Positions 1 to 7,440 of a stretch of 10,835 bases of DNA are shown piece after piece. The DNA is from Echinostoma caproni (lineage: Eukaryota; Platyhelminthes; Trematoda; Plagiorchiida; Echinostomatidae): NCBI GenBank assembly GCA_900618425.1, contig UZAN01041675.1:28630-39464 (forward strand), written 5' to 3'. The notes under the pieces are model-generated. The model searched no databases. It saw only the letters and a list, made by a program, of their open reading frames with translations, and was not told the DNA's origin. Position numbers and translations under genes: made by a program. How positions within the stretch are numbered: the stretch's first letter is position 1; every line of letters starts with the position of its first letter.

Positions 1-2
1 AT

Positions 3-430
3 AGACTGTCGGTGTTTGAAGACCGCTGTCTACGCAGCATTGCACGAATCTGGTGGAGTAGCCGGATGAGCAATGCTGAGGTTAGGGGCAGAGTTTTGGG
101 TATCCGCGGTCGCCCACTGGAGCAATCGGCGACCTCCATAGATTGCGTTGGTTAGGGCATGTGTTACGCATGTCACCAGATAGGTTACCACGGCGAGCGA
201 TGTCCGCCGAAGCAGACACTGAGTGGAAAAAAGCCAAGGGTGGTCAAGCTAGGACCTGGCACGAGGGTATGAAAACCCTGACCAGGAGACTGGGTCACAT
301 AGTTCCTGTTAGGCTCCCTGGCTGGGGACCTCGGGATGATCGTAACCGATGGTTTGAGACACTAAGTGATATGGCTGGGTGTNGCAACCAGTGGCGGTCG
401 TACACCTTCGCAATCTCTTCGCAACCTTAG
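3..430 (+). pseudogene. RTE polyprotein C-terminal fragment, frameshifted
   Basis: The fragment covers the region downstream of the reverse transcriptase palm and thumb in an RTE-type polyprotein. No catalytic motif lies in this part. The first piece (3-121) and second piece (122-430) are in different frames, and a shift of one base near 117-122 explains the change. The second piece runs about 102 codons to a TAG, with one unreadable codon at the N in position 383. The conserved W-L-G-H-V-L-R-M and L-P-G-W-G-P-R-D blocks are intact. The family normally continues for roughly 800 residues upstream, which would lie outside this window. Because it is 5'-cut and frameshifted it is called a pseudogene. 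Confidence 0.85.
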
Positions 431-565
431 ACCACTGAACTTCTCCATTTTCCGTTCGACTCCACTTTCAACTTTCCTTTCTTCTCCTATTCTTCATCCA
501 AATGGGCAGTCAAAATACAGCAACCAAAACCGGCGCACGAATATGCGTGGTTAATGGTTGTTCAA

Positions 566-590
566 GCTGAACTGAACTGAACTGAACTGA
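566..590 (+). repeat. (ACTGA)n tail of the RTE element
   Basis: Four perfect ACTGA units (571-590) follow one near unit, GCTGA (566-570). Short tandem repeats at the 3' terminus are characteristic of RTE-clade elements and mark the end of the copy. Sequence beyond 590 has no further match to the second RTE copy in this window. Confidence 0.85.
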
Positions 591-1065
591 CAATTGGATG
601 ACTTACAATTACAATTACTTCCTTGCTGGGAAGTCAAAGTTCAAAATCGTCCGGTAGTTCACTCCCGGAAAAGAAAACTGATCACGCAATATCCCCAGTC
701 AAACTGTAATGAATACCGTCCCTTTCAATTCAAATCTGGTGTGGATCGTGTAACTTTCAGAACTCGAGATTAGGAATCATTCTTTTCAGTTCCGCTATTT
801 CGCCACATTTTCTTAATCCGAGAATTAAACTATTTGTACTTCATTCTTCTTTTCAATTACCCATTCTTTTCACGCTTATCTCTCGTTTGGTTGTTATGGT
901 TAATTGACTTCCTAAACGCTCTGTGGCATCTCTAATACCACTTGATCTGATACTGTTTCGTTGGAAATCAACCTGAGCCGGTCGTGGAAGACGGTTAAAG
1001 CACATGGCGTTTGAATTTCATCTGTAGTTCGTTTCTCGACGAAATTTCTCGTATTCCTTGATCAG
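591..1065. other. No gene recognised
   Basis: AT-rich sequence with stop codons in all frames and no domain signal. A small hairpin (ACTTCC, six-base loop, GGAAGT) lies at 617-634, and ACAATT occurs three times between 589 and 616, just beyond the RTE tail. Pyrimidine-rich runs between 780 and 890 fit intron sequence. Confidence 0.5.
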
Positions 1066-1247
1066 ATGTTCGACGTGAAAACGGTGTTCAATTTCGAGAA
1101 TTTCAACGGCTTCGTTTCCAGTTGAGTAAAATGCACTCGGTGATGCAATTTTACTTGAAAGCCGCATCAGTCGTCCGGAATTTGATGCACATTGAATCTG
1201 TCCGGACAGATTCCGAGCACGCAAACGCATGGCACGAGGAGGCTGAG
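1066..1247 (+). CDS. Candidate exon A of an unrecognised host gene
   Basis: This stretch has the form of an internal exon. It is preceded by a pyrimidine-leaning tract ending TTGATCAG (AG at 1064-1065) and followed by a strong donor, GAG|GTGAGT at 1248. The open frame starts at 1068 and runs 60 codons without a stop. It begins VRRENGVQFREFQRLRFQL and later reads MQFYLKAASVVRNLM and ANAWHEEAE. The predicted peptide is charged, probably helical, and has no domain I recognise. A second acceptor ending TTTCCAG (AG at 1120-1121) would give a shorter 42-codon exon in the same frame, beginning LSKMHSV. The exon ends in phase 0. A minus-strand frame over the same bases is also open but lacks convincing splice sites. 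Function unknown. Confidence 0.42.
1194..1213. repeat. 20-bp perfect palindrome
   Basis: GAATCTGTCCGGACAGATTC is identical to its own reverse complement and has no spacer. It lies inside candidate exon A, where it would encode E-S-V-R-T-D-S. It could form a cruciform or be a dimeric binding site, but there is no evidence for either beyond the symmetry. Confidence 0.9.
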
Positions 1248-1924
1248 GTGAGTTCCAGTTTGCATCTGGCGTCGCTTACATGTTCCAACTCCCTGTCAGA
1301 TGTTAGACCTGTTCGGGTTTTTCAATCTTGTTTTTCATCCGGTGTGGATCGTTTGCCGCTCATGAATGGAATATACTTGTGTCTGTGAAGTGTCGTATCG
1401 TTGGAAATTCGCAACTTTTTAAGAAGCGTCTAGTGTTTACAAACCCTGTTTATTAAGCTGTTGAAGAACATCGTTGATGCAATTTTAAGTCCTGTCTTTA
1501 TTCATTCACTAACAGCCATTAAAATTAAAATCTCTTTCACTCACTCGAGATGTATGACATATTAGAGACTTGAATGTGCTATGGTTAAGTTTGAATGAGC
1601 GTTTCATCCGCCAAATTTTTGGGCTCTGGTTTCTCAACCGGTTTGGTTTTATCAGCTCAAGTGAACTAGACCTTCCACTAGTTGAATTTCAACCAAACAC
1701 CATCCCCTCTGTTCTCTTGCATCCTCAGTCCCATAATACTATACTGTGGTCGATTTATTCACTTTTTGGTTACCTCCACCCTCAAAAAGACAAAATTGGA
1801 TGAATCGCCAGCGGATATATATATATATTTTCACACACGTCTGAATCCAGAATGTGNCAAACCATATTGCAATAATCTTTATAAAAAGAAAGATGTTCCA
1901 TGATTTGCATGTCGGTGGAATACT
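1248..1924. other. Intron-like AT-rich sequence
   Basis: No domain is recognised and the open frames are short. The stretch contains an (AT)7 microsatellite at 1815-1828 and a single N at 1857. It follows the GTGAGT donor of candidate exon A, so it would be intron if that exon is real. Confidence 0.45.
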
Positions 1925-2420
1925 GCCAGATTGCCCAGGCCAAGGCACGTGAATTTTCTTGAGGAATCCACAACCGGAGCCTTCGGCTAGCCAAAGCCTG
2001 ATCCGCAAGGCAGCGGGGCGGTGTGCAAAAAGCGCAATCCATTTGGGGCTGGTGTCCAATGCATCGGATCATTCGTCCTTTGGACGGGGTCGGACGTCCA
2101 ACGTGCCCAATACACCTCAATGCCCAATCGACCCGGCGACCACTGCCACATCCAGGAATTTGTGTGGTTCGTTCGCCTCCTTTTGGTTCGTTTGGAATCA
2201 GGGATTTTGTTCAACTCCCCTAGGTGAACTATCAGTTCTCCACCAACCCGGTTATAGCCCCGGATATCGGCTTTTCGTCCTCTCACTTTAGTGGAAAACA
2301 CCGCCATGGGAAGGCAGTGGCAGAGGCTATTCGAGACGCTTGGTCGTATATGAGCATTTCGCGAAGTGCAACGGAGGGTGACCAGCCGCAAGCCTACACC
2401 ACTACTCACAAGTAACTGTG
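1925..2420. other. GC-richer block with open frames on both strands
   Basis: This block is visibly richer in G+C than the sequence on either side, and several frames stay open together. The longest is a minus-strand frame of 140 codons at 1987-2409, overlapping plus-strand frames of 110 codons (1959-2291) and 63 codons (2224-2415). Overlap on this scale is what scarcity of stop codons in GC-richer DNA gives by chance, so I do not call a gene. The plus frame at 2224 follows an acceptor-like CTCCCCTAG and reads GKHRHGKAVAEAIRDAWSYM, the most protein-like piece, but its end phase does not fit candidate exon B. The block could be part of a dispersed repeat, a retrocopy or an exon. Confidence 0.4.
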
Positions 2421-2632
2421 AGTCAAACTTGAAATATCGATCCAGCCTTGTAGATACGTTGGTGAATCAGTCCGTACCTGCAAGGAAGTCCTGACCTGGT
2501 GGGAGGCTTTCGATTGGAGTTAACAGTATGTCATCTGTGTTTCCCTTCGTTGCTGTCCGGTCAAAATGAATTGACTATCACCGAAGACGACACCTGAACA
2601 AACATGAATTGGCAATTTAGTTCAACCATGGC
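2421..2632. other. No gene recognised
   Basis: Short stretch between the GC-richer block and the SINE-like element. No open frame, repeat or motif stands out. Base composition falls back gradually toward the AT-rich surroundings. Confidence 0.4.
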
Positions 2633-2642
2633 ATGAGCTGGT

Positions 2643-2653
2643 TGGCGCAGTGG
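2643..2653 (+). promoter_or_regulatory. RNA polymerase III A box
   Basis: TGGCGCAGTGG fits the TRGYNNANNNG consensus at every position and sits 8 bases into the tRNA-like head. The paired B box (about 2686-2696, AGTTAAAACCC) keeps the GTT, A and CC positions but has lost the central CG, so internal transcription is probably weak or dead. Confidence 0.65.
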
Positions 2654-2715
2654 TAACGCACACACCTTCCATGCGATGGGTCTGGAGTTAAAACCCCCTA
2701 CAGGACGGTGGATAT

Positions 2716-2760
2716 GCACCACTGATGAGCTCTAATAACAGCGAGACTCGAGTCTAGTGC
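2716..2760 (+). ncRNA. Decayed type I hammerhead ribozyme
   Basis: The core order is complete. Stem I 5' side GCACCA (2716-2721) is followed by the invariant CTGATGA (2722-2728). Stem II is GCT/AGC (2729-2731 with 2740-2742) around an 8-base loop. Then come GAGA (2743-2746), a minimal stem III made by the palindrome ACTCGAGT (2746-2753), C17 at 2754, and stem I 3' side TAGTGC (2755-2760). Five of six stem I pairs form; C2720 against A2756 is the mismatch. The consensus after stem II is GAAA, and here the third base is G, changing invariant A14. That change is expected to abolish or greatly reduce cleavage, so this is probably a relic. Confidence 0.68.
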
Positions 2761-2880
2761 TTCCAAGTATATGGTCGAATCGATGAACTGAGGATTGTAT
2801 GTGAAGATGAAGTCCGAAGGATAGTCAGCTCAAATTCCTAACAACCCTAGACACCCAACCCCGACCATACTGAGGCAACA

Positions 2881-3212
2881 GAGTTTTATGCAAAGTTTTC
2901 ACAGTTCACCCTGTTCACCCTATCCAATCAGAGGTCAACAGTACGAAAATTGAACCTCCGACTGATTCGTACATTATCGAGACAAAAATCTCCTATTTAG
3001 TAGCTTTGCTTCTCAGAAACAAAACAGGACAGGTAAGTATAACACTCAAGCTTTGTCCGTAATTGCATATACATACGTACCGTCATTAGATTAAAGTTTA
3101 ACCGGAGTCAGTATGCATCTGTGAAGAATCCTGTGAATATAGTACCCGGTGATATTCCACTAACTGTAGGTTTTGTGTGGGGAACCACATCGTTTGAAGT
3201 CTTTTTTTAAGA
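2881..3212. other. No gene recognised
   Basis: AT-rich sequence without a usable open frame. It includes a donor-like CAG|GTAAGT at 3033 that follows an acceptor-like TTGCTTCTCAG by only 16 bases. CAGTTCACCCTGTTCACCC near 2903 contains a short tandem TTCACCC repeat. Confidence 0.4.
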
Positions 3213-3214
3213 TT

Positions 3215-3655
3215 GCAAAGTCAGTCAGTTTTATTAGAGGAGTTCATCCTTCTGTTGTCGCCATAGTATATTTAAACATTTTAATAATTTCTCGGTGAAA
3301 AAATGGGAAGTCTCTTTGTTCCGGCTGTGGAGATGACACATTCTGTAGTCTTCAAATTTATTGCATTTTTAGTAGTGTTGGAGTGTAAGGTGAACCAGGT
3401 TTTCATCAAATTTCCGCCTGAAAGATTCAACAGTTAGCGCACAAACTACCTGAGATGGAGGAACGTTCCGAGTGGCGCACACTCTGACGGCAAAAAATTG
3501 ACACTGGTATTCCAGTCGACATTTTGGAAGCACATTACTCGAAATGATGTCCTTTGGGGTAGATGTTAGCCGACAACGTGGACAGCGGATGATACGGATG
3601 GCTTGGCTTTACTGAGTGGAATATAGTCTTAGTGATTGTAATCTCTCTCCCCTCT
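3215..3655 (-). mobile_element. CR1/Jockey-like retrotransposon, 3' fragment
   Basis: Read on the minus strand, 3376-3600 gives pieces that align with the plus-strand fragment at 5930-6465: PKGHHFE for RGHPFK, KCRLEY for KCRLEC, FFAVRVC for SFAVRVC, VVCALTVESF for VVCAPGIESF and LVHLT for LAHLT. These are the last approximately 80 residues of a CR1/Jockey-like polyprotein, C-terminal to the reverse transcriptase. The frame is broken at least once and one internal stretch near 3620 appears deleted relative to the other copy. Nucleotide identity is easy to see at AAGCCATCCGT and CAATCACTA. The 3' end has AATAAA (minus strand, 3230-3235) followed by an ACTG repeat. The copy is 5'-truncated, the usual outcome of incomplete reverse transcription. 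Confidence 0.72.
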
Positions 3656-3870
3656 CATTCTTTTCATTCTGGTTTGTCCCCGTCATTTTTATCTTTCAAC
3701 CAGGTTCAGTTGTCGTATCATTCTTGCTAGGATTTTGCTGGGTTTTATATAAAAAATCCTCTCTGCAGAATTTCGCCCTGGTCAAGTTGCTACTGAGTTA
3801 CGAATAAAACTTTCATATAGTTTTCGTCATGGGTTTCTGTTGACTGACTGACTGTTTCTGTTGACTGATT
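3616..3870 (+). mobile_element. Possible 3' end of a further retroelement
   Basis: A 63-codon open frame (3616-3807) is hydrophobic and has no recognised domain. It ends next to AATAAA (3803-3808), then comes TGACTGACTGACTG and a second TTTCTGTTGACTGA. An AATAAA followed closely by a CTGA/ACTG repeat is also how the minus-strand CR1-like copy ends at 3215-3235. On that basis I infer the 3' UTR and tail of another non-LTR element, with no coding region that I can identify. It overlaps the 5' limit of the minus-strand copy, so one boundary must be wrong by some tens of bases. Confidence 0.32.
3833..3868 (+). repeat. Direct 15-bp repeat with CTGA tandem
   Basis: GTTTCTGTTGACTGA occurs at 3833-3847 and again at 3854-3868, a period of 21 bases. 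The bases between extend the first copy as a CTGA tandem. This is probably the slippage-prone tail of a retroelement. Confidence 0.8.
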
Positions 3871-4701
3871 CGTACCTTCATACAAAAGACTGTCAATGCA
3901 TAAGTGCATACACACAGCATTCATTCCCACATTTCCCCTTACATTGTGAATTTAACAACATTGGCATTTCACTAATTTATTTTGAGAACAACCAGCCTTC
4001 AAAGAATAATTACGATCATTCGGTGTCAGATTTGTGGCTTGGTTGTGTCGGACCTAAACAAACGTGACACCTGGGTAGAATTTCGATGGTTTTCGAATAC
4101 GTGGTATAGAGGTCCTGGTCGAACTCGTACGACAAAATGACTTTCGTTGAACCTCTCCCTTCTCGTTAGCCAACATTTTAACTCTCATGCACGGGAATGG
4201 ATATAGCGTCCCCTCAAACCACGCGCACAACATATATTCGATAGTATACACTTATATTCCAGCTTCCATTCGAAGAGTGTCTTACGAACCTACGATTTCT
4301 CGATTTTGACGACGTTTGGATAAAAATCAGTTGCAGGATAATCAAACCAAAGCAAAAGATTCATAGAAATTGACTTACAATAAATGATGGATAAAGGTTA
4401 CAGATATTTTATTTTCGTTATACCGAGATGTCATGTGTCGTATTTTACTCTTGATCATTTGAACCAGTCCTTTTGCCATGAAGTTCAGCAGGTTAGATTG
4501 CATTTATCGGTTCCCTCCAGTACGTGGTCTCTAACGACCACTCATGGGGTAGATAACTTGTTTCTGTCTTCAACACAGAGAAAACGTTTTCAATTACAAT
4601 ATGTATGGACTGTTCATTCAGAGCATATATCAAGCCCGTTTACTGTAAACCAACCATGTTTCTGCAGACTCATCTGAACCGTTCACTTTNCCCAACCCCA
4701 G
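3871..4701. other. Intron-like sequence, no gene recognised
   Basis: No domain signal on either strand. A 97-codon open frame at 4384-4677 has no recognisable content and ends in a stop 24 bases before candidate exon B. Acceptor-like TTCAACACAG (AG at 4577-4578) and TTTCTGCAG (AG near 4668) occur inside it, so it may hold an unrecognised exon, but I cannot choose one. A single N is at 4690. Confidence 0.4.
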
Positions 4702-4966
4702 TCCATCGCAGACTTATTGAACTGGGATGTCGATGAGGCTACTCGATGTTTGTCGGTCTATTCCATTTGTTCACAAATTCTCCGTCCCTCCTCCCATTTG
4801 CGTTTGACCAAACCGATTGAAATAAGAGCTTTTCGCGATTGTTTCAAATACACGGTCAATATTAGATCAATGGAATCGAGCTCACAAATTTTGGACACTG
4901 AATCGACTGCGCGTGTCTTTCTAACCCTCCGACCAGATGATACCACATCACGATCGGCTAAAATTG
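4702..4966 (+). CDS. Candidate exon B of an unrecognised host gene
   Basis: The stretch is flanked by an acceptor (NCCCAACCCCAG, AG at 4700-4701) and a strong donor (ATTG|GTGAGT at 4967). One frame is open throughout: 88 codons plus one base, beginning SIADLLNWDVDEATRCLSVY and including CFKYTVNIRSMESSS and TARVFLTLRPDDTT. Composition is balanced and not low complexity, unlike the flanking introns. It starts in phase 0, matching the end of candidate exon A, and ends in phase 1. If the intron stopped instead at the acceptor at 5045-5046, the protein would end after about 10 more residues at a TAA (5076-5078). I do not recognise the product. A minus-strand frame (4758-4946) is open too, without good splice sites. 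Confidence 0.42.
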
Positions 4967-5929
4967 GTGAGTTTCAGTCCCCTCCCCACTTCTTTTCGAT
5001 TTGTAGTGAACTAACCACACCTCATTTATTTTTATTTCCATGTCAGAAGCCGTGATTTGTGCTGATTTGGCGATCTAAGGATGTTTGTTCTTCTGGTAAT
5101 CCATTTGATAGTTCGTTATTCGGATTTTCCAGTCGATCACACATTTGTCTACCGCCGTTCCTCTCCTCTGTTTTGACGCCTAATTTACCCCGTAACCTTA
5201 GTTATGCTTATTCGGTTCCTTTCTTGTTATATTTCCTTGAACACCACGGCAGCACCTCACCGGTACGGATGTTATTAGTGGCGTATCCTATTCACGATAT
5301 GTATCCAACACGGATCGTTATTGGCCTATACTGCCCGCGAAATTCATAATAGATTTTTCTAGACTGACTACGGTGTAACTTCGCACCATCTGATCAGTCT
5401 CGGTATTAATGAGGCATCAAAAAGGATGCGTTATTGTCTGATTGCATCACTGCACAGCTTTCTATTCCTGTCGGTTTGTTCCAACTGGATGGCCAATTGG
5501 ATGCGAATTTCTCATCCTCCAGTTGATGACGTGAGTACCCGAATCTTTTTCGATGCAGTTGTCGTGATGCTTAACGTTGGAATCGCTTGATCTTCTCATA
5601 TCAGCAGAGTAGTTTAAAGACGTAAAAGTCCACTGTTGCCTGTTTGGAGAAGCAACTGATCTATGTGGGTGGAGTGTTATGCAATGATATTGATGGATAA
5701 ATAAGAATGTCCGATAATGATGTCCTACGGTTTGGAGGATAGCCGTCAACTCGCTTGTAGTGCACTCCACATGACAATTATCTTAGGGTTATTATGGGGT
5801 GATTCTTGTCCACTGTACAATAGTAGTTGGCAAGTCGATTTAAGAATTTGGTTGCTGGCTAGTGTCACCATACTGGCAAGACATAGTGACGTTGCGATGG
5901 ATTAGCGGTCTGCAGTATTTCTGTTGCAC
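4967..5929. other. Intron-like sequence with a second exon-like segment
   Basis: Mostly pyrimidine-rich DNA on the plus strand with no recognised domain. The segment 5363-5530 has an acceptor (ATTTTTCTAG), 56 open codons starting TDYGVTSHHLISLGINEASK, and a donor (GAC|GTGAGT at 5531). It is phase 0 at both ends, so it cannot follow candidate exon B directly and is not called. A 102-codon minus-strand frame at 5462-5770 and a 62-codon plus frame at 5717-5905 have no recognisable content. Confidence 0.4.
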
Positions 5930-6465
5930 GAACACTTTAGTTTTTCGTGGACTCATGTATCTCCAGTACAGATAAGTGTTCATATGCAGAGAGATTGAAG
6001 TCACTGGGATTATATTCCAATCACTACCGGCGCATCAGAGGAGATATGATTATGCTATACCAAATAATGCAAAACCCAAGCCATCCGTGTCGCTCGCTTC
6101 TGAAATTGTCACCCAACGTTCATCTTAGAGGACATCCATTTAAACTAGTGATCTCAAAATGCCGCTTGGAATGCCGGCGTCAGTCATTCGCAGTCAGAGT
6201 GTGTTCGATCTGGAACTCTCTACCATCCTACGTCGTCTGTGCTCCAGGCATTGAGTCTTTCAAACTGAGGCTCGATGAAACATTAGCACACCTTACATTC
6301 CAACATAAGTAAAGCTGCGTGCAGCAGTGGAAAAAGCACGTATCACGTGACATTTTACACAAACAATTGTATGTATCGCTGTTTCTTACTCCACCGCACG
6401 AACCTATGGGACCAGAAAAGCATGAGCTTGTAAGTTAATCCCATAATAAATCTTTGAGATTAACG
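5930..6465 (+). mobile_element. CR1/Jockey-like retrotransposon, 3' fragment
   Basis: A 5'-truncated copy of a CR1/Jockey-like non-LTR element. The homology begins near CGTGGACTC (RGL), shifts frame near 5965, and continues as the open frame that stops at 6310-6312. The 3' UTR is about 130 bases and ends with AATAAA (6445-6450) followed by TCTTTGAGATT, resembling the short TTGA-type tails of this clade. A related copy lies on the minus strand at 3215-3655. The copy is only the last approximately 20 percent or less of a full element and cannot be autonomous. Confidence 0.82.
5947..6312 (+). pseudogene. CR1/Jockey-like polyprotein C-terminal fragment
   Basis: About 121 codons remain from the extreme C-terminus of a non-LTR polyprotein, downstream of the reverse transcriptase. 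Recognisable blocks in order are SYAERLKSLGLYS (near residue 12), YRRIRGDMIMLYQIM (27), HLRGHPFKLV (59), FAVRVCSIWNSLP (79) and VVCAPGIESFKLRLDE (95). The R-R-x-R-G-D-M-I, L-R-G-H and W-N-S-L-P patterns are hallmarks of this region in CR1, Jockey and related clades. The reverse transcriptase palm with its YADD-like box is absent. The start at 5947 is only the first start-like codon in the surviving frame; no real start exists here. Confidence 0.85.
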
Positions 6466-6485
6466 CGAGAGAAGCGTTTGTGACC

Positions 6486-6527
6486 AAACTCCTACTTTGT
6501 GCAGTTTCTCCGTGCCCGTAGGAGTTT
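6486..6527. repeat. 10-bp inverted repeat between two element tails
   Basis: AAACTCCTAC (6486-6495) and GTAGGAGTTT (6518-6527) are perfect reverse complements around a 22-base loop. The structure sits in the 60-base gap between the CR1-like 3' end and the 3' end of the antisense RTE copy. The right arm overlaps the RTE tail, so part of it may be degenerate tail repeat. Confidence 0.8.
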
Positions 6528-6679
6528 CACTTTGTTCAATCATTAACCATGCACTTTCACGCACCGTTTTTGTTTGCTGTCTTTTGGATGACGGATTAGG
6601 ATAAATATGGGAAAATTGAAAGTAGAGTCGAAGGGAAAATGGAGAATTTCAGTAGACGAAGGTTGTAAAGAAATTAGAA

Positions 6680-7440
6680 CACGGACACCACTGTTTACGA
6701 CACTCAGTGTCTCTAACTGCCAGTTACGATCATCCCGAGGTCCTTATCCAGCCTAACGGGACCTATGTGACCGAGTCTCCTGGTTAAAGTTTTCATACCG
6801 CGTCTTATTTTGACCACCTTTTTTCCACTCACTACCTGCATCGGTAAACATTGCGTGCCATACCATTCCATTTAGTGGCGTGCGTAACACATGCCCCAAC
6901 CAACGTAATCTATGGAGTCAACTACTTGCTCCAATGGGCGACCGCGGTTACCTTAAACTCTATGCATAACCTCAGCAGTTCCCGTCTGATTACTCCACCA
7001 GATTTGTGCAATGCTGTTTGGATAACGGTGTTCGAAAACCAACGGTCTATCTTTATCCTGTTTTCTTAATGATCCAGTTTCTGCGCTGCATAGCAGAATG
7101 AGCCGAACTGCCGCAGGGTGCGCTGGACGCTTCACGGACGACCGAACGCCGCGGTAGCGCNGTAGCGCCACAGATGTCTCACGTTGACTAATGCCAATCG
7201 AGCTTTCTGTATGCTTGGCGACATTTCATCCGTGCTGCGTCCGCCAGTTGAAATGTAGCTGCTCAAATACCTAAACTTGTCCCCTCGATCTGTTACTTTC
7301 CAGTAAGATTGAGGCTGGGTGCTGAACCAACCCAGCCTTGCTGGAACATTTTGCATTTTGAAGGAGCAAAGCTCTTTCTGAACACGGCTACGCTATCCCT
7401 CAATCTATACAGGAAAGCGTGCAACTTACCCGGACGCCGA
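6680..7440 (-). pseudogene. RTE reverse transcriptase C-terminal region, broken
   Basis: Minus-strand reading gives, in order, KLHAFLYRLRDSVAVF and SFAPSKCKM (7340-7430), FRYLSSYISTGG (about 7240-7275), IQKARLALVNVRHLWRY (7162-7212), then in a second frame RGVRSSVKRPAHPAAVRLIL and VFEHRYPNSIAQIWW (6990-7160). After this the frame breaks several times: GNRGRPLEQ, MKTLTRRLGHIGPVRL and short pieces remain, all matching the plus-strand copy at 1-430. The switch at 7161 coincides with an N inside a duplicated GTAGCGC; removing one unit makes HLWRY run directly into RGVRS, so that shift is probably artefactual. Other breaks appear real. This region has no enzymatic motif of its own. Confidence 0.8.

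Larger units (their letters stand above)
1..590 (+). mobile_element. RTE-type non-LTR retrotransposon, 3' fragment
   Basis: This is the 3' end of a retroelement of the RTE/APE-endonuclease type, cut by the left window edge. From base 3 the frame reads RLSVFEDRCLRSIARIWW, then from base 122 it continues in another frame as AIGDLHRLRWLGHVLRM, and later WKKAKGGQARTWHEGMKTL and LPGWGPRDDRNRW. These blocks are typical of the conserved region C-terminal to the reverse transcriptase in fluke RTE elements. The frame changes near base 120, so the copy is broken. The coding part stops at 428-430. An approximately 135-base 3' UTR and a five-base tandem repeat follow. The same blocks and the same UTR sequence recur in reverse orientation at 6525-7050. 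Element type is secure; the exact family name is not claimed. Confidence 0.88.
2633..2880 (+). mobile_element. tRNA-headed SINE-like element with hammerhead core
   Basis: The head, GAGCTGGTTGGCGCAGTGG from 2635, resembles the 5' half of a tRNA. It carries a perfect RNA polymerase III A box (TGGCGCAGTGG, 2643-2653, matching TRGYNNANNNG) and a decayed B box near 2686-2696. About 30 bases downstream a hammerhead-ribozyme-like core starts. A tRNA-like promoter followed by a hammerhead is the arrangement of the Sm-alpha elements of schistosomes, with relatives in other flukes. The 3' end is uncertain: the element-like sequence fades near 2880, and no target-site duplication or A-tail is evident. 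It lacks coding capacity and would have depended on a partner reverse transcriptase; the RTE or CR1-like elements here are possible but unproven partners. Confidence 0.72.

Noticed and set aside
1018..1230. Minus-strand open frame with a charged, helical-looking C-terminus (HVEHLIKEYEKFRR)
   Set aside because: It overlaps candidate exon A, lacks a convincing acceptor and donor on its own strand, and the plus strand has better splice signals at both ends.
1815..1828. (AT)7 microsatellite as a promoter TATA box
   Set aside because: No open frame or start context lies at a fitting distance; it is a simple repeat in an AT-rich intron-like region.
2224..2410. Exon-like plus frame after CTCCCCTAG
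   Set aside because: The phase at its end does not fit the next candidate exon, the later GTGAGT at 2418 lies past an in-frame stop, and it sits in a block where several frames are open by composition.
2635..2700. A functional tRNA gene
   Set aside because: The 3' half does not close an acceptor stem, the B box is decayed and no clear anticodon arm can be drawn; it is the head of a SINE-like element.
3017..3032. A 16-base micro-exon between TTGCTTCTCAG and GTAAGT
   Set aside because: Micro-exons are known in flukes, but the length is not a multiple of three and nothing links it to the phases of the other candidates.
4758..4946. Minus-strand 62-codon open frame
   Set aside because: It is antisense to candidate exon B and has no splice signals of its own, although the peptide is not obviously worse than the plus one.
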